DNA of 64,000 bases from NCBI GenBank assembly GCA_023313575.1, contig JAJTTP010000004.1:2418001-2482000 (forward strand). The letters run 5' to 3'. The notes below the pieces were generated by a model. That model made no database searches. It was not told where the DNA came from and saw only the letters and a program-made list of their open reading frames with translations. The stretch comes from Eutypella sp. D-1 (lineage: Eukaryota; Ascomycota; Sordariomycetes; Xylariales; Diatrypaceae). A program made the position numbers and the translations under genes. How positions within the stretch are numbered: the first letter of the stretch is position 1; the number at the start of each line of letters is the position of its first letter. Shown here in pieces: positions 34,278 to 46,320 of this stretch.

Positions 34278-37200
34278 CGTTGTTGAGAACGGTAACTATG
34301 CTTGTGTGGCGGGATGGTCGTGTGCCTCACCTCGTCCCTGCACACATGCTGGAGGATCGATGAACAATCTTATACTCGTACAAACTCTCACCGAGATTAT
34401 AATCGCAGATGCCGACCTCTCCAGCCAAGCCACATGGCGACTAACTCGGACTCGGGCATTCAGGATTTATCCCCAATTTATGGGGCCAAGTGGACCTCCT
34501 CTCCAACGTCTTTTCTACTTTTGTGCATAATATCGTGCACCATGTGGTTCCTGAGATCTGCCGCCCCATGCGGGATGAGGGGTTCGGTGTTATGGCGGCG
34601 GCCAGGTCCCGATTACATCATGGTATCTCTTTCCGGCCGGAACTCATATGTGTGAACAGGCACCACATAGGACCATGTCTGGCTTAATAGACTAGGGGTT
34701 GGCTAGACCACTCACAACACCAAGTAACACATGGTCGGCTCGCCAGTTTCTACAGGAATGCGTCCAAGTCCGCTTCTCATCAGCCGATACTTCCTATTAA
34801 AACCCGTAGCTCGTAAGTTGCCTCCCAACTGACCTCCACTCATGTTTACAGTCCTTCTGTCATATGGCAAAAGCGGCAATACTCTAGCAGAACTACAGTA
34901 ACTAGGCGCTATTCGAGACGCATTTGATCTCAAAGTTATTAATAACCCGAGCCGAATAAGAGCAATCAATCCCTTCGCAGTTTTGCCAGAAGTCAACTAC
35001 GCCCAACGAGCCCTGTATCATTGCCTCGGGTCTTGAAATTACTTGAATGTATCAGTGAGCCATGCCCAGTGAAAGAGAATTAATTATTCAACCAAAAAAA
35101 TAGCATGGACCAACAACGACGATAATTATTGTTTCCTGTACAGCTAATTAAAAGGCTATACAAGACGGAGGGGGCAGGATTGGGCTATCGTTCTTACGAT
35201 ACAGAAGGTTTTCACGGTGAGACAAGAACTTCGTAAGACGGAGTCGGACTGATTGTATTGGTTATAGACTCGTGGAGGCAACCATATTTCAGATCCAATT
35301 TCTCTGACTATTTGTGAAATCATGAGCGCACCCATCCCAGCTTCTTCCATTCTCCACATGGTTTCTCATCGAAAAGACTGGAAAACTGCGGTCGATCGTT
35401 GCTTGACTTTCATTCCTGTATCATGGAGATTTCCGATTGCCGACGAGGATAGATTGATGCATTCGAATCCTGTGAACTCAAAACAAGATAGATAATATGG
35501 CCGGACCGCACAATTTGTGGCTATCGTCTTCTCTCCCACTCAGAGCGACATCTTTCTGGCCTAATGTCTTTGAGCACCAAGCGCTAGACAGTGATATCCT
35601 GGGGAGCGACGTTGAGGCTGCAGTCTCCACATGCATCCTCCGAGGTGACTGGCCGTCCCCCCACTGGATCCTCGCACGCTTTATTCTTCTCATTCGCATG
35701 CTCACAGAAAAAACCACTTCTTTTTCAGAGCACCCACACCCCTTGTATTTAACCGTCAGGAGTTTACACATTTTATTGCAGTGTTGACCTTGAGGGTGTC
35801 TCTGTGTTCAGGGCAACGTGATGAATTTTTTGTATTGGTGGCTTTCTTGGGGTTGTTCCCAGGATGTGTGTGACTTGGCTTGATTTTGTTCATTTACTGT
35901 TGTTGGCGTTTCTGGTAGGGAATAAGTAGAGGTGGTTATGGGGACACGTATATTTGGGTCTTGCCAAATATATGTAGGTGCAGAATCAGCAGAGCCCCAT
36001 CCAAATTGACGGCATTAAAACTTTTCGCCATGTGCCGTCGCCGGTCGTACTGTTACATCATTGTTTGTGCAGGCGGTTTGTTTGCCGAATGCTGTAATAC
36101 ACTTCGGTCAACGAGGAGTAGGACAACACATACAGCTGTGTAGTAGATTGTTTATGCGTTACGCAAATTTCATTGCTAATTTACTCTTTTTATACAGGAA
36201 TTACAAACATCGCTACTGCTGATGGGATCCCCTTGGACGGGATAGCTAATTGCATGACCACCTGGTCCGATTCAACATTAAGGCCAACGCGTCCACATCA
36301 AACCCAATATCTCTTCGTGAAGCTACTGTCTATCAAGAGTAATTCGGTAGGCGATGTCTCTGGTGGGCTGAGCATCTACATTTTGGCTCGGTGACATGGA
36401 TCTCAGTTTAACCCAGTCGCAGTTTTTCCAACAAGACTTTCGCAACTAGGTTCATACAACCTCGAAAGGTTCTGGGCCCTGAGTTTGAATCTAATTGATA
36501 TGAAATTTATTGAAAGGGACTTTCGGAGATACACAAATGTAGAGCCGGCTACAGTGTTTGTCAAACAGAACGCGCATCTACGCCGAATAGAGCCTCGCTG
36601 ACACTGTGAAGTCCATCGCGATGCCTGCCAAGTTTTTTAAATCACGACGCTTCGACGTCACGTTGCTTGCTTAAAGACAGTACTGCAACACCGAAGTATA
36701 CCGTCGCTATTGCCTCATTATGTTTTAAATAAATATTTCACGTCTATATCATACAACTAACAATTATAAATACCACCATTCGAGCGAACCACAATAACTA
36801 TGTATATATATTTGTATCACTAACTTTGCCCATTACCCGCTGGGTAACCCTCGGAAACACTCGGTTTCTGGTGTTGAAGCTGGCTGGTCACTGTCAATTC
36901 CGCCTCGATCTTATATTTACGATCTACCGATCACAGACGACAGAACTATGAGCTCTTCCTTGATTTTCCAGTGGCGTATAATCACACTCTATTATTTGCT
37001 CATTCCTATTCTCCTTGTAAGTTGACGTTCCGGCTTTTTACACAGATATCTGTCTGGACCATAGGCCCCCTCTGTTTTCTTGCTCCCTTGCCGTGAACCC
37101 CAATCACCCAATAATACCCCTGAATAATTATCCTCCTGACCACGAAAGCTTCTTGTCACACAATACTCGATGTGCTTTAACCGGGTTTTCATCGCGATCT

Positions 37201-40200
37201 ATCAACCCGGTATTTCTTTATGTTTTTGTCCTAAACAAGCCAATCAAATTTGTTCAACATTTTGCCTAGCACAATATACTCTTCGCTCCACCTGTATTGC
37301 CGTAGCCTATCCCATGTGCTAGTATAATGCTGGATACTATTCCCTCCCTGTGTTGTAAATAGTTTAATGTCGCCAGCAACTTCCATTATCAGTGCCTCGC
37401 GACCGTCCATCGTGGTAATCAACCACAAATCTGGACTAGTAAACTCCATATAACCAAGCTGTTCGCAAAATGTATATGTATGACTTTTCAGTTATAACAG
37501 TAATGCATTACTCCAAAATCATTTAATGTCCAGGGATATCTTTGATGTATAATGGGGTCTCCCACTCGGCGCTTCTCCCTGCTGACAGAAGTGACGTAAC
37601 ATTCACCCCCGCCCTCCTCGCCTCCTCTCCGGCTGAGCCAGTGATGACAGGACTTGTAGGCCATATAAGTCCTATTGTTCTCGTATCCCCTCTCTCTCCT
37701 CCCTCTCTCGCCTCTCTTGCCTCCTTTGCCTCCTTCTCCTTGCTTGATTTGCACGGCACGTCTTACAGAACCCGCGTGAGATTTTCCTGTCCGGCCTCCA
37801 TGGCGACGGGCACCCTGCACCAATGAAAAGGGAAGATGGACAGCGCCCTAAGCCCGTAGAGGTATGATTGCACATGACGTATGTGGTAGTATCCCAGGTA
37901 CACATTGTGTTGAGCATTCTGTATCACGGTGCTTTATGGAATATAGTTATTGGATGCTTCGTCGGCAGTTATATTGATGGCTTTGGAGTCGTTTCTTGGG
38001 CCTTTCTTGAACTTATTCGTTGTTGTTCGCCTTGGTTGTATATTTCTAGTTGTGATTGGTTGATACGATAGACTTGTTGGAGTTTAGATATGACGTATAC
38101 TATTAAGTATAATCATAGGCGAAGACACTGTCCCTTGGAATTGAAGATATGTATTAATTAGCTTCAGGTTTAGCTATCACGACAGATGGAGGGAGGGAGG
38201 CGTTCTCTATAAATATGACGATGTATCAGTCTAGGACTTCCATATTGTCGTCAACCAGGTCAGGGTATGCACACAGGTAACGCAACAATATAATATATCG
38301 ACAGGCATACAGTAGTTGCCTTTGAAGACCGGTGTTCCACACGAGCTAACAAGAGTGCTACCGCCTCGAACGCACACAAATTTGTATTCCCCGTGTCTAT
38401 TTACAAGGACTTCGCTGTTTCAATACGTTTCGTAAACGGGAAAACTTAGAATAAAAGACATAACACCGGTGAGGCATAGGGTTTTCGATACCCTGGTCCC
38501 CTTTTAGATAGTTCATCCTCGAGGATGGTACACATTCTCGCTTCTGCATGAAACGCAGAAGATATCCAATCTCATGAACAAAACTCTCAGCTGGAGGCAA
38601 CTTTCGGTCGCCATCGCGTCCATGCATGGAAAGGGCTCATTCTCCCTACACATACACAGGTAATGAGTAATTCTTAAAAAGCACATTGTTTTGTACTAAG
38701 TACATATGTCCGCTCTTTTGCCGTGGGGGCACTATCGTGTTGTTTTCCTGTTGTTGTAAATGACTATGAAATATCCTCCGTTCTGGAAATTTAGCTGTGG
38801 GAATTGATCGGCCTCGATGTTTTGGCGATAATTAGTACCTAGATTGTGCTCTGTTAAATTTATATTATAATTATAGCTCTTTCATTATGACATATTTTAA
38901 GGGAATTATTAATCGTTAACCATTAATCCACAGAAGGTTCTGACTGTCCCTAATGTCATTAATGCCTGAAAGTGCACCGTTTAAAGACTGACACACTGGT
39001 GTATATGAGTAGGCAAAGATGAAGTTGAGGCATCTGAATACCATGTATACGTAGTACTCCGTACATTTTGGTAGTCCATCCACGGTTTGTTATCAGACTT
39101 CGCGTGTGACAGGGCATCTTTAGAGAGTCCTGTCCCAACATGAGACATAATGAGGTATGGTATCGAACAACGCAAACTCCAACCAAGGACCAACATGTAA
39201 CTATGCATTCTCTCGGAACTCTTCACATCATTCAGTATTACCTCATATTTTACGATACAGCCTGGATGGCAACACGTCGTATTGTCTATCTTGAGATGGA
39301 CGACTACATGCATCTAAAACCCATAATTCTTGAAGAATACGGACTCTCCGCTATTAGGGGCATGGTTAATTGTTTCTATATTTTAGTTCTTTTCAATTTA
39401 TAGCCCAAAGTCATAGGTATGCACCGTTGCTTGTGGAAATGAATCAATCCCTGTTGCAGTGGCGCAGTTAGCGGTGCAAAGGGGACTCGGGAATTACTGA
39501 GAAATGACAAACAAGCTGGCTCAACCTCTCACATCGAGCTGGCATTGTTATATTCGCTGTGAAACTATAAGGGAAGTTACTCTATCGGTTTGTCTTCACG
39601 AGTACACCGTACCCCCTCCCTGTCCCCTACGTAAAAGTTGGACACAACGACGGGGGAAAACATAGGCATTTATACCGGTAGCCTCCCCGTTCCGGCGCCC
39701 CCCCCCCCCCCCCTTTTCCTTACAAACTAGGAGCCAAGCTTTACTCCACAAATGGTATCGTCTCGTCTTCCACTTAAACTTCATCGCCTTCTTGAACCTC
39801 GTGTTCGAAGAATCTCAGATTGTATTAATTAGTGCGCCAATGTCGATGATCCCGAAACCCTACACTCCCGCCCTCCCTAGAAGCAAGGCACACAAACAAA
39901 CGCCCATTGCCATGGGTGCCGCATTCAAGAAAAGTGTTTGTCGGGATATCGAATCCTCAGACTAAGGGCTGATATCCTTGATATCTCCCCATCGCGCCCG
40001 TGCGCTTTCAAAGTCAATCTGAAGCCTCTGGCCGAGGCCCAAGCTTGAAGTTTGTAAGTTACGAATCCCGTCCATCTCAGCCGACAGGGAATCTCCTATT
40101 AGATCTTTCAGCTGCTTGCGCTGTTGTTACACACTTTTCCGTGCCACCTCTAGCTTCCAGTAAATTAGCTATCGTTTCACAGCCAGTCTGTTCCCTGTTT

Positions 40201-40935
40201 TCATGTTATGTGCGAGCCGAGGAGCCTGAATAGCATTCTTTGTTTCATTGTAGGTGGAGAGTTGGCAAGAAAGTAGCCGGATCCCGTCTCAAACGTGCAA
40301 CCATCGACTGTAATACCACGGAGTATCGCCTACTAATCAATCGAATAACCAGGTAGATAACTAGGGACGCATAGTTACATGGCTACTATTCACTGCTTAT
40401 CCATTTACTTCGACTCGCATCTGGTCCTCTTTTTATGAATTCCCATTAGTGTTTTGCATTCAAATATTGTCTGCCATTTTCTCTATACATTCAAGCATCG
40501 CTACTTCGACATTATTGAATGTTCTTTTTCAATTATCCGCCATGTCTCGGACAAAGCCAGTGTCATCATCCCATAAATTTGCGCTAGCACAAGCCTTCTT
40601 TACCAACCGTTGACGTCAGTGCGCATGTGACGATAACTGCCCCACGTAAGTGGGATCGCGAAAGTCGCAGATCATGCTCCGTGCTCTCGTATAGTACTGG
40701 CTAGTTAACCGCTCGGAGCTGGGCGTGCTAAAAGCTTCTGCAATGCCATAAGGTGCACGAGGTATAAAGTCTGACTCGTGGGCACATTTAAGGATTCAGC
40801 AGAGAACCGTTGGTTCTCAACTCATTGAAAAAGTGGTATTTTGCAGCCACAAGCTCTGCCACAACTCGGCACTCATCAGCACTGTTAACTTGCAGTGTGC
40901 ATTCGAGGTATGATACCTCCGCCCTAGGCTACAAT
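34278..40935. other. Gene desert, AT-rich, with homopolymer tract
   Basis: About 6.7 kb with no supported gene. Composition is clearly more AT-rich than in coding parts, and many short A/T runs and TA-rich stretches occur between 36 and 40 kb. A run of 16 C lies at 39698-39713. I could not recognise transposase, integrase or reverse-transcriptase fragments, terminal repeats or long inverted repeats. Old repeat remnants altered by RIP are possible but not shown here. The 0.7 kb next to the lipase should hold its promoter. Confidence 0.5.
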
Positions 40936-41430
40936 ATGGTTTCCCCACATACCATTGCACTTTTCACGGGTGCCTTTAAGCTGTTGAATGTAACAAGGCT
41001 CCACAATGGCACCTCAGTCCTGGATACGACCGGCGGAAGACACCCTGATGGGGTGCTCTCTTACAGCACGAACGGCTACGTCTCGGTGCTGATGCACGCA
41101 ATGGAGTCAGAATGGAGGCCTTCCAACCTAACCATGCTTGATCACGGCAGCGAGTTCGACGCCCAGTGGGCCCTAGTCGGCAAGCATTCGGGAGCTTATG
41201 CGGGGCCATTCCACTTTAACGAATCCTCGATCATCGACGACACACATGGGGAGGTCCTCCATGGCCCGCTCGTGGCAGCAAGTCTTCCAGCACAAATCGG
41301 CCAAATCCAACGACGCAAATTCACCTTTTCGGACGATGGCCTATATCTGAGATTGGAGGGTGAACTTGGATCGGGCGTCATTGATATTCTCTGGTGGGAG
41401 AGGATTTGTGAAAACCACACTGCACCATAA
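40936..41430 (+). CDS. Lipocalin-like (Lipocalin_5-type) small protein
   Basis: A 164-residue frame from the ATG at 40936. It matches the small fungal and bacterial lipocalin-like family often found with secondary-metabolite genes: an opening strand with F-x-G-x-[FW]-K-L-L (FTGAFKLLNVT), then PDGVLSYSTNGYVSVLM, corresponding to the usual 'G-x-[LI]-x-Y-[TS]-x-x-G-[YH]-[MV]-S', and closing strands FTFSDDGLYLRLEG and IDILWWERI. The conserved Trp of the first strand is Phe here. The fold binds small hydrophobic ligands and some members are cyclases or isomerases. Nearby genes do not form an evident biosynthetic cluster. The frame is open upstream of 40936, so an earlier exon is possible. Confidence 0.7.
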   Translation: MVSPHTIALFTGAFKLLNVTRLHNGTSVLDTTGGRHPDGVLSYSTNGYVSVLMHAMESEWRPSNLTMLDHGSEFDAQWALVGKHSGAYAGPFHFNESSIIDDTHGEVLHGPLVAASLPAQIGQIQRRKFTFSDDGLYLRLEGELGSGVIDILWWERICENHTAP

Positions 41431-42670
41431 TATCACGACCCGTAAACGGGCAGCTCCAATATAGGGAACCGAATAGTCCTACGTCAATTGGTCATCTAAT
41501 GAGTCAATTGCTATCGGTGGGTTCGTACGGTTACGATATTAATGGACATGGACTAGCTCAGGTACAGATTATGCTCGCGCATGGCGCTTATGTCGGGGCG
41601 GGCCACAGAGTGTGTAGTTTGGTTGCGAAGGGGGGGGGGGGGCGCGCTCAGCTCTGACCGTCACCACCACGGGAGCCAATATACTGTGCCAGCCCGTTTA
41701 GCTGTTTGTACTATTAGTTCAGCCCAGCATCAACGTGTTCGTATATGTAATAGCAATATGATCATTGGCCGGAATATGTTGCTATCTTTGTATGCCGCCG
41801 ATGTGATACAGCAGGGGAGACGCATAGTTCTTTGATACCCTATTACTCTCGGTCAGCCACGGGGCCACTTCGATTTCCGATCTCGTAAGAGCATAAAGCC
41901 GGAGACCCGTTTGGGTCGAGAGGTCATGAAATTCTCTCACCTCTATTCTAGGTTCTCAAACTTGGTTTTCGGACACGAGATCCCCATTGCTCGCCGAAGC
42001 GGGAAGGTTACTTCCAACAGCATGATATAGAAATGACCTTGTTGGATAGATGATGGTGACTCCGATAATGTTCCATGCGGAATCCAACCCGGCACTAGAA
42101 AGTCGGCCATTCAAAGGCGGCTTCATTGTGGCATAGCTGTGCCATTCGTCAGGCCAAGCAGCTTCAGCTCCTCTTGGCGATGAGTTGCATCTGCCCACGT
42201 TCCAACCAGCGGGGATGGGGGAGCTCAAAAGCTTGTTCTGGACGATTATCCTTGAGAATATAGGACTCCGTGGTTCCATGTGTTGCCACTTATTCCTCGC
42301 ACCATTTTCCTCTTTCATCTACAGAAGGACGCTGTCGATGCTTGGCGAGGACCTTGATGGCCGGCAATGGACCCAGTGCCCCGGCCCCTCACAAGGATAG
42401 AGAACCCGGGAGTATGTCAGCGAGGGAAAATTAGCTCGAAGGCTTAGATTGGCCCGCTTCCTGTTCGGCTAGATTTCAGTGGATCATCTCGATATTTTCT
42501 CGTTCAGCCGTTGCCTTGCTCAGCTATAAGAGGATTCTAGCTACCTCCCAAGGTTATGTGCATGAGACCACGCGAGCCCACACCCGCTTACGCTCAACAT
42601 AGTCTTGTCTAATCACGGTGTTCTCCTGCCAGACGTTCTTTAAAGACATTGTCAATAACTCCGAGCAAAA
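41431..42670. other. Intergenic, promoter of the His-rich GPI-type gene
   Basis: About 1.2 kb. It contains a run of 13 G at 41630-41642 and, at 42346-42360, the zinc-response-like element listed separately. A minus-strand frame at 42318-41956 has no recognised motif and is not called. Confidence 0.45.
42346..42360 (+). promoter_or_regulatory. Zinc-response-like element upstream of the His-rich GPI-type gene
   Basis: CGAGGACCTTGATGG begins 325 bp before the ATG at 42671. Its core ACCTTGATGG is close to the fungal Zap1/ZafA zinc-responsive element ACCTTNAAGGT. The same 15 bases occur 324 bp before the ATG of the ZIP transporter. Binding is inferred, not shown. Confidence 0.45.
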
Positions 42671-43385
42671 ATGAAGACTTTCGGGCCCGCCATCACCGCT
42701 CTGATTGCTGCTGCTCTTGCAGGGGCTCAGTCCTTACCCCCTTCTCCAACTGCATCTGTTGGCTGCGAGCCTCACGTGAGTGCCGATATGATGTTCCAAA
42801 TCATTGTAGATTCTGACCAAAATGTGGTTACAGGGTGATCATTGGCATTGCGAGGGACCAGCCACTGTGGCCTCTGTCACCGTAGAGGTCACCACAACCT
42901 CGGACGCTGCCATTCCTACCAGCTCTGCTGATGACCACGAGGATCATGATGATCACGAGTCCGACCATGATGAAGGAACGGGATCTATCGCACCAAGCCC
43001 GACTGAATCCATAGGCTGCGAGCCCCACGGCGACCATTGGTAAGTCTACTTTTCACTTCTTTCCCTATAAATAGGGTTTTGGATCTAATTCTTGAAATGC
43101 AGGCACTGCGACGGGCCAGCTGAATCAGGAGCAGCGGCCTCCGCGACCGAGAGCTTCGCGACTGAGAGCATCGCTCCTAGCCCCACAGAGTCTGTGGGCT
43201 GCGAGCCTCACGGCGACCACTGGCACTGCGACGGCCCGGCGGAGACTGCCTCTGAGTCTGGCGCCACCGAGTCTGGTGCCGCTGAAACCCAGTCTTCAGT
43301 CCCTACTGCTGCTGCGGGCGACTTCTCCCTGAATCGTGCGGCACTCGCAGGAGGAGTGCTGGCCGCCGTCGGCATGGCTCTTTAG
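42671..43385 (+). CDS. His-rich GPI-type surface protein with three C-E-P-H-G-D-H-W-H-C modules
   Basis: Exons 42671-42775, 42834-43039 and 43103-43385 encode 197 residues. A signal peptide covers about residues 1-20. Three identical ten-residue modules lie at Cys32-Cys41, Cys97-Cys106 and Cys137-Cys146, each followed by [ED]GPA. A His/Asp/Glu-rich run lies at 69-82, and Ser/Thr/Ala-rich linkers separate the modules. The C terminus is a weakly hydrophobic GPI-like signal (AALAGGVLAAVGMAL). Intron 1 falls after His4 of the first module; intron 2 splits codon 8 (Trp) of the second in phase 2. The His/Cys content suggests zinc or copper binding at the cell surface. The zinc transporter next door carries the same type of module, which favours zinc. 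Confidence 0.82.
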
Positions 43386-43966
43386 ATATGATGACACATC
43401 AATTGGCTTCTTCGCAACGTTACATAGCCTTTTCTTCTATTCTTGGTAATGGGGTTGTCCATAGCAAACATGTACCGTAGTTTAAATATTCTGATGTCTC
43501 AGGTATACTCTCATTTTCGATATATTATACGATCAATTAACATGCGGGGTCTATTCCCACTCTACCCATACCTACAGAACTTGTATATTACGCAGTACAT
43601 CTAAGTAGATTTATTATACCAGCGCGGTATGTTTATCCAAGACCGAATGTAAATATAACGATAATCGATACCACAAATTCTCAGGGAATTGTAAATTCCG
43701 GCCATCGTATTCATTGTCCGGAGCAATTGACTCCTATGCATCGTGAAGTCACGTTGTAATTGTCGGCCAATGACGACGGAACTGTATCACTGAGACACCA
43801 CTAATTCCCGGTATTCGGTGGTATCGCATAAATTAATGGTTGGTTGTGACCGAGGGCCCGGGTAGATCAATGGAGCCGTTCGCCCCGCTCGTTGGTAGGG
43901 CCGAGTCGGATGACGCCGGTCATTGGCAGAGCTGAGCCCAGTAGGCAGAGTTATTAGAGCTGTACG

Positions 43967-43977
43967 ACCATCAAGGT
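43967..43977 (-). promoter_or_regulatory. Zinc-response-like element, reverse orientation
   Basis: Read on the minus strand this is ACCTTGATGGT, ten of eleven positions of the palindromic Zap1-type consensus ACCTTNAAGGT. It lies about 0.5 kb before the ZIP start codon. Inferred from consensus only. Confidence 0.4.
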
Positions 43978-44154
43978 TCTCATTTTTGGCTATTATAAAT
44001 GCAGAAAAGAGGCACAAATTTCTTGGCCTTTTCTTAATTATCGGACCACCAAGACTACACGCGCCCCGAATGGATACGCCAAGCAACTCACAAGCGAACC
44101 ATGTGGATAAGCGAAAAACTGCAACTGGGAATCGCAACTGCCAAGCAGAGTAAT

Positions 44155-44169
44155 CGAGGACCTTGATGG
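44155..44169 (+). promoter_or_regulatory. Zinc-response-like element upstream of the ZIP gene
   Basis: CGAGGACCTTGATGG, identical over 15 bases to the site at 42346-42360, begins 324 bp before the ATG at 44479. The following bases (nCGG) also agree. The shared sequence and near-identical spacing suggest common regulation. Confidence 0.5.
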
Positions 44170-44478
44170 ACGGAACATGGGTTGCGGGTGGAGGGTGAGG
44201 GAAACTCTAAAGGATGTCGAAAATGAGCAACTGCTCCCCGAAATCGACTGACGGGGTGACCTTTGTGACCATTACGATCCTGTTTAATACGAGTTCTCTC
44301 ACAAGGGGATGATATATACATGTGTATATATATATATTATTTGCGATCAGCAACTGACTCGTCCTTGGGTTCGTGCATAGCAGTCGCAAAACTTTGTTGA
44401 CCATCTTGGCTTTGAGTCAATTCCGACGAATATCACCCAGTACCGAAAACGTGTGGCAAAGTCCAAAAAATTGACAGG

Positions 44479-46320
44479 ATGAGGCGAGTGGGTAACGTGT
44501 CGAGCGCTTTGGCGCTGGCAGCTTGTTGCCTCGTCTGTCAGTCTGTTCCCGGGGCGTCAGCATCGAAGTTCGCCATCAAACAAAGGCAACCTGAAATAAC
44601 TCCAGCTCCTACGGCGGTCGCTGCTGCCGCTGCGACTGAGAGCTTCACGGCAGTTTCGGACTGTCACCAGCATGGGACCGACGTGTTAGTTCTCCTCCGC
44701 GACATTTGCTGCCAGTCTTTATCTAATCCATGTTTCGCAGGTACTGCGTGTTCGGTCCGTCTGAATATGAGGTCATCCTGCCTGCCACGGCTACTGGCGA
44801 ATTACCGGCCACTTTCACTGACTGTCACAAACATGGCCAAGACGCGTATGTTTTTTAGCTACATTCTCCCGAAATCTCCCGCGACGTGAAGCAACTTGCT
44901 AATTGGACCTACAGGTTTTGTGTGGCTCCCGATGGGTCGGATGTGGAGATCGTTGGGTTTGAAGAAAGTACAGAAGGCGAAAGCGCAGAAGGCGAAGGCA
45001 CCTCAAGTGCCGGAACCTCTGAACCAGATGAGCAGCATTGCCATTTCCACGCGGGCGTCGAGTAGGTGTTCCTTATTAACTCAATCAGTCAAGGCTCGAA
45101 GCTAACCAATCTATTATAGGCATTGCGTAGGAGGGGGCGAATCGGAAGAATCGAGCGGGTCACAGTGCTCAAGGCAAGATCGCGATTACAAAATTGGTCT
45201 CAGAGTGGGCATGCTATTCGTTATGCTTGTAGTTGGACTTATTGGTGAGTTAAGGTGGCATGAACTATACGGAAACCTCGCTAACTTAACGACAAGGTGC
45301 TTGCGGGCCCATATTCCTTCACTCCGTGCTACCATCGAAGTTCCACGTTGTCTTCAACATCCTCAAACAGTTCGGCACTGGTGTTATCATCTCCACTGCC
45401 TTCGTACATGTAAGCCCAGATCACAGGTCGCCATCAGTTACTATGGCTTGATCAATACTAACATGTGTTGCAAAACCAGCTTCTGACTCATGCAACCCTC
45501 ATGTTGACAAACGAGTGCATTGGCGAGCAAGAATACGAGTCTACGAGCACTGCTATTCTCATGGCAGGTCTCTTTATCTCGTTTCTTATCGAGTACACCA
45601 CCCATCGTGTGGCCAAAACTTTCTGGGATAGGTCTCGATACAACGATGAGCTTGTCGGTGTCATGATCCTTGAAGCGGGCATCATCTTCCACTCTATATG
45701 TAGGTGGCCGAATTTACTGCTTTACCTAATGTGACTTTTGCTGACCGTCGACAGTGATCGGTATCACCGTGGTTGTCGCTGGAGACAGTTACTTCGTGAC
45801 TCTGTTTGTTGTTATTATCTTCCATCAGATGTTCGAGGGAATTGCACTCGGAAGCCGTATCGCAGCCATAGGCCACACCGTGAGAACTGCAGGCGTCGCA
45901 GGTAATAACTGCCACGGGTCCTCGATCAAAGAAGTGGAAACGACTCCTCCGGGTAGGAATGGGTCAACTGGAGATAACACGTCCCTTGACACCAAACCAC
46001 CGGTGCAGAAGTCCATATCGCTACTTCGAAAACTACTCATGGCCCTCGCATTCGCCGTCACGACACCAATAGGGATGGCCATTGGTATTGGAGTCTTGAA
46101 CACCTTCAACGGGAACGACCCTGCCACGTTGTGGGCTATCGGTACACTCGACGCGTTTTCCGCCGGTATTCTAGTCTGGGTTGGCGTGGTGGAGATGTGG
46201 GCTGGAGATTGGATGTTCGGCGGCGAGATGACGAACGCCTCACCCTTGGTCACCGGTATAGGCATCATAGCAATGATGGCCGGAATGGCTCTGATGAGTT
46301 TCCTGGGCAAGTGGGCTTAA
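44479..46320 (+). CDS. ZIP zinc transporter with three N-terminal Cys/His modules
   Basis: Seven exons: 44479-44684, 44741-44845, 44915-45061, 45120-45244, 45297-45409, 45480-45699 and 45755-46320, encoding 493 residues. The family imports zinc across the plasma membrane. A signal peptide precedes an ectodomain with three modules: Cys62-Cys71 (CHQHGTDVYC), Cys97-Cys106 (CHKHGQDAFC) and Cys146-Cys155 (CHFHAGVEHC). Introns 1-3 each split codon 8 of a module in phase 2. Eight membrane helices follow, with the metal-site segments TAFVHLLTH, EAGIIFHS and FHQMFEGIALG, and a polar loop (about 380-420) before the last helices. It groups by layout with fungal Zrt1/ZrfC-type transporters. The modular ectodomain probably captures zinc and hands it to the pore; that is inference. 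Confidence 0.93.

Larger units (their letters stand above)
43386..44478. other. Intergenic, promoter of the ZIP transporter gene
   Basis: About 1.1 kb between two plus-strand genes. Two zinc-response-like elements (43967-43977 and 44155-44169) are listed separately. The rest is AT-rich, with a TA repeat near 44320-44340. Confidence 0.5.

Noticed and set aside
35455..35480. T-loop-like word (attcgaatcc) suggesting a tRNA
   Set aside because: No matching acceptor stem, D-arm or anticodon arm could be found at the right spacing on either strand.
39698..39713. Run of 16 C as a functional element
   Set aside because: A homopolymer can arise by slippage or assembly error, and nothing around it suggests a function.
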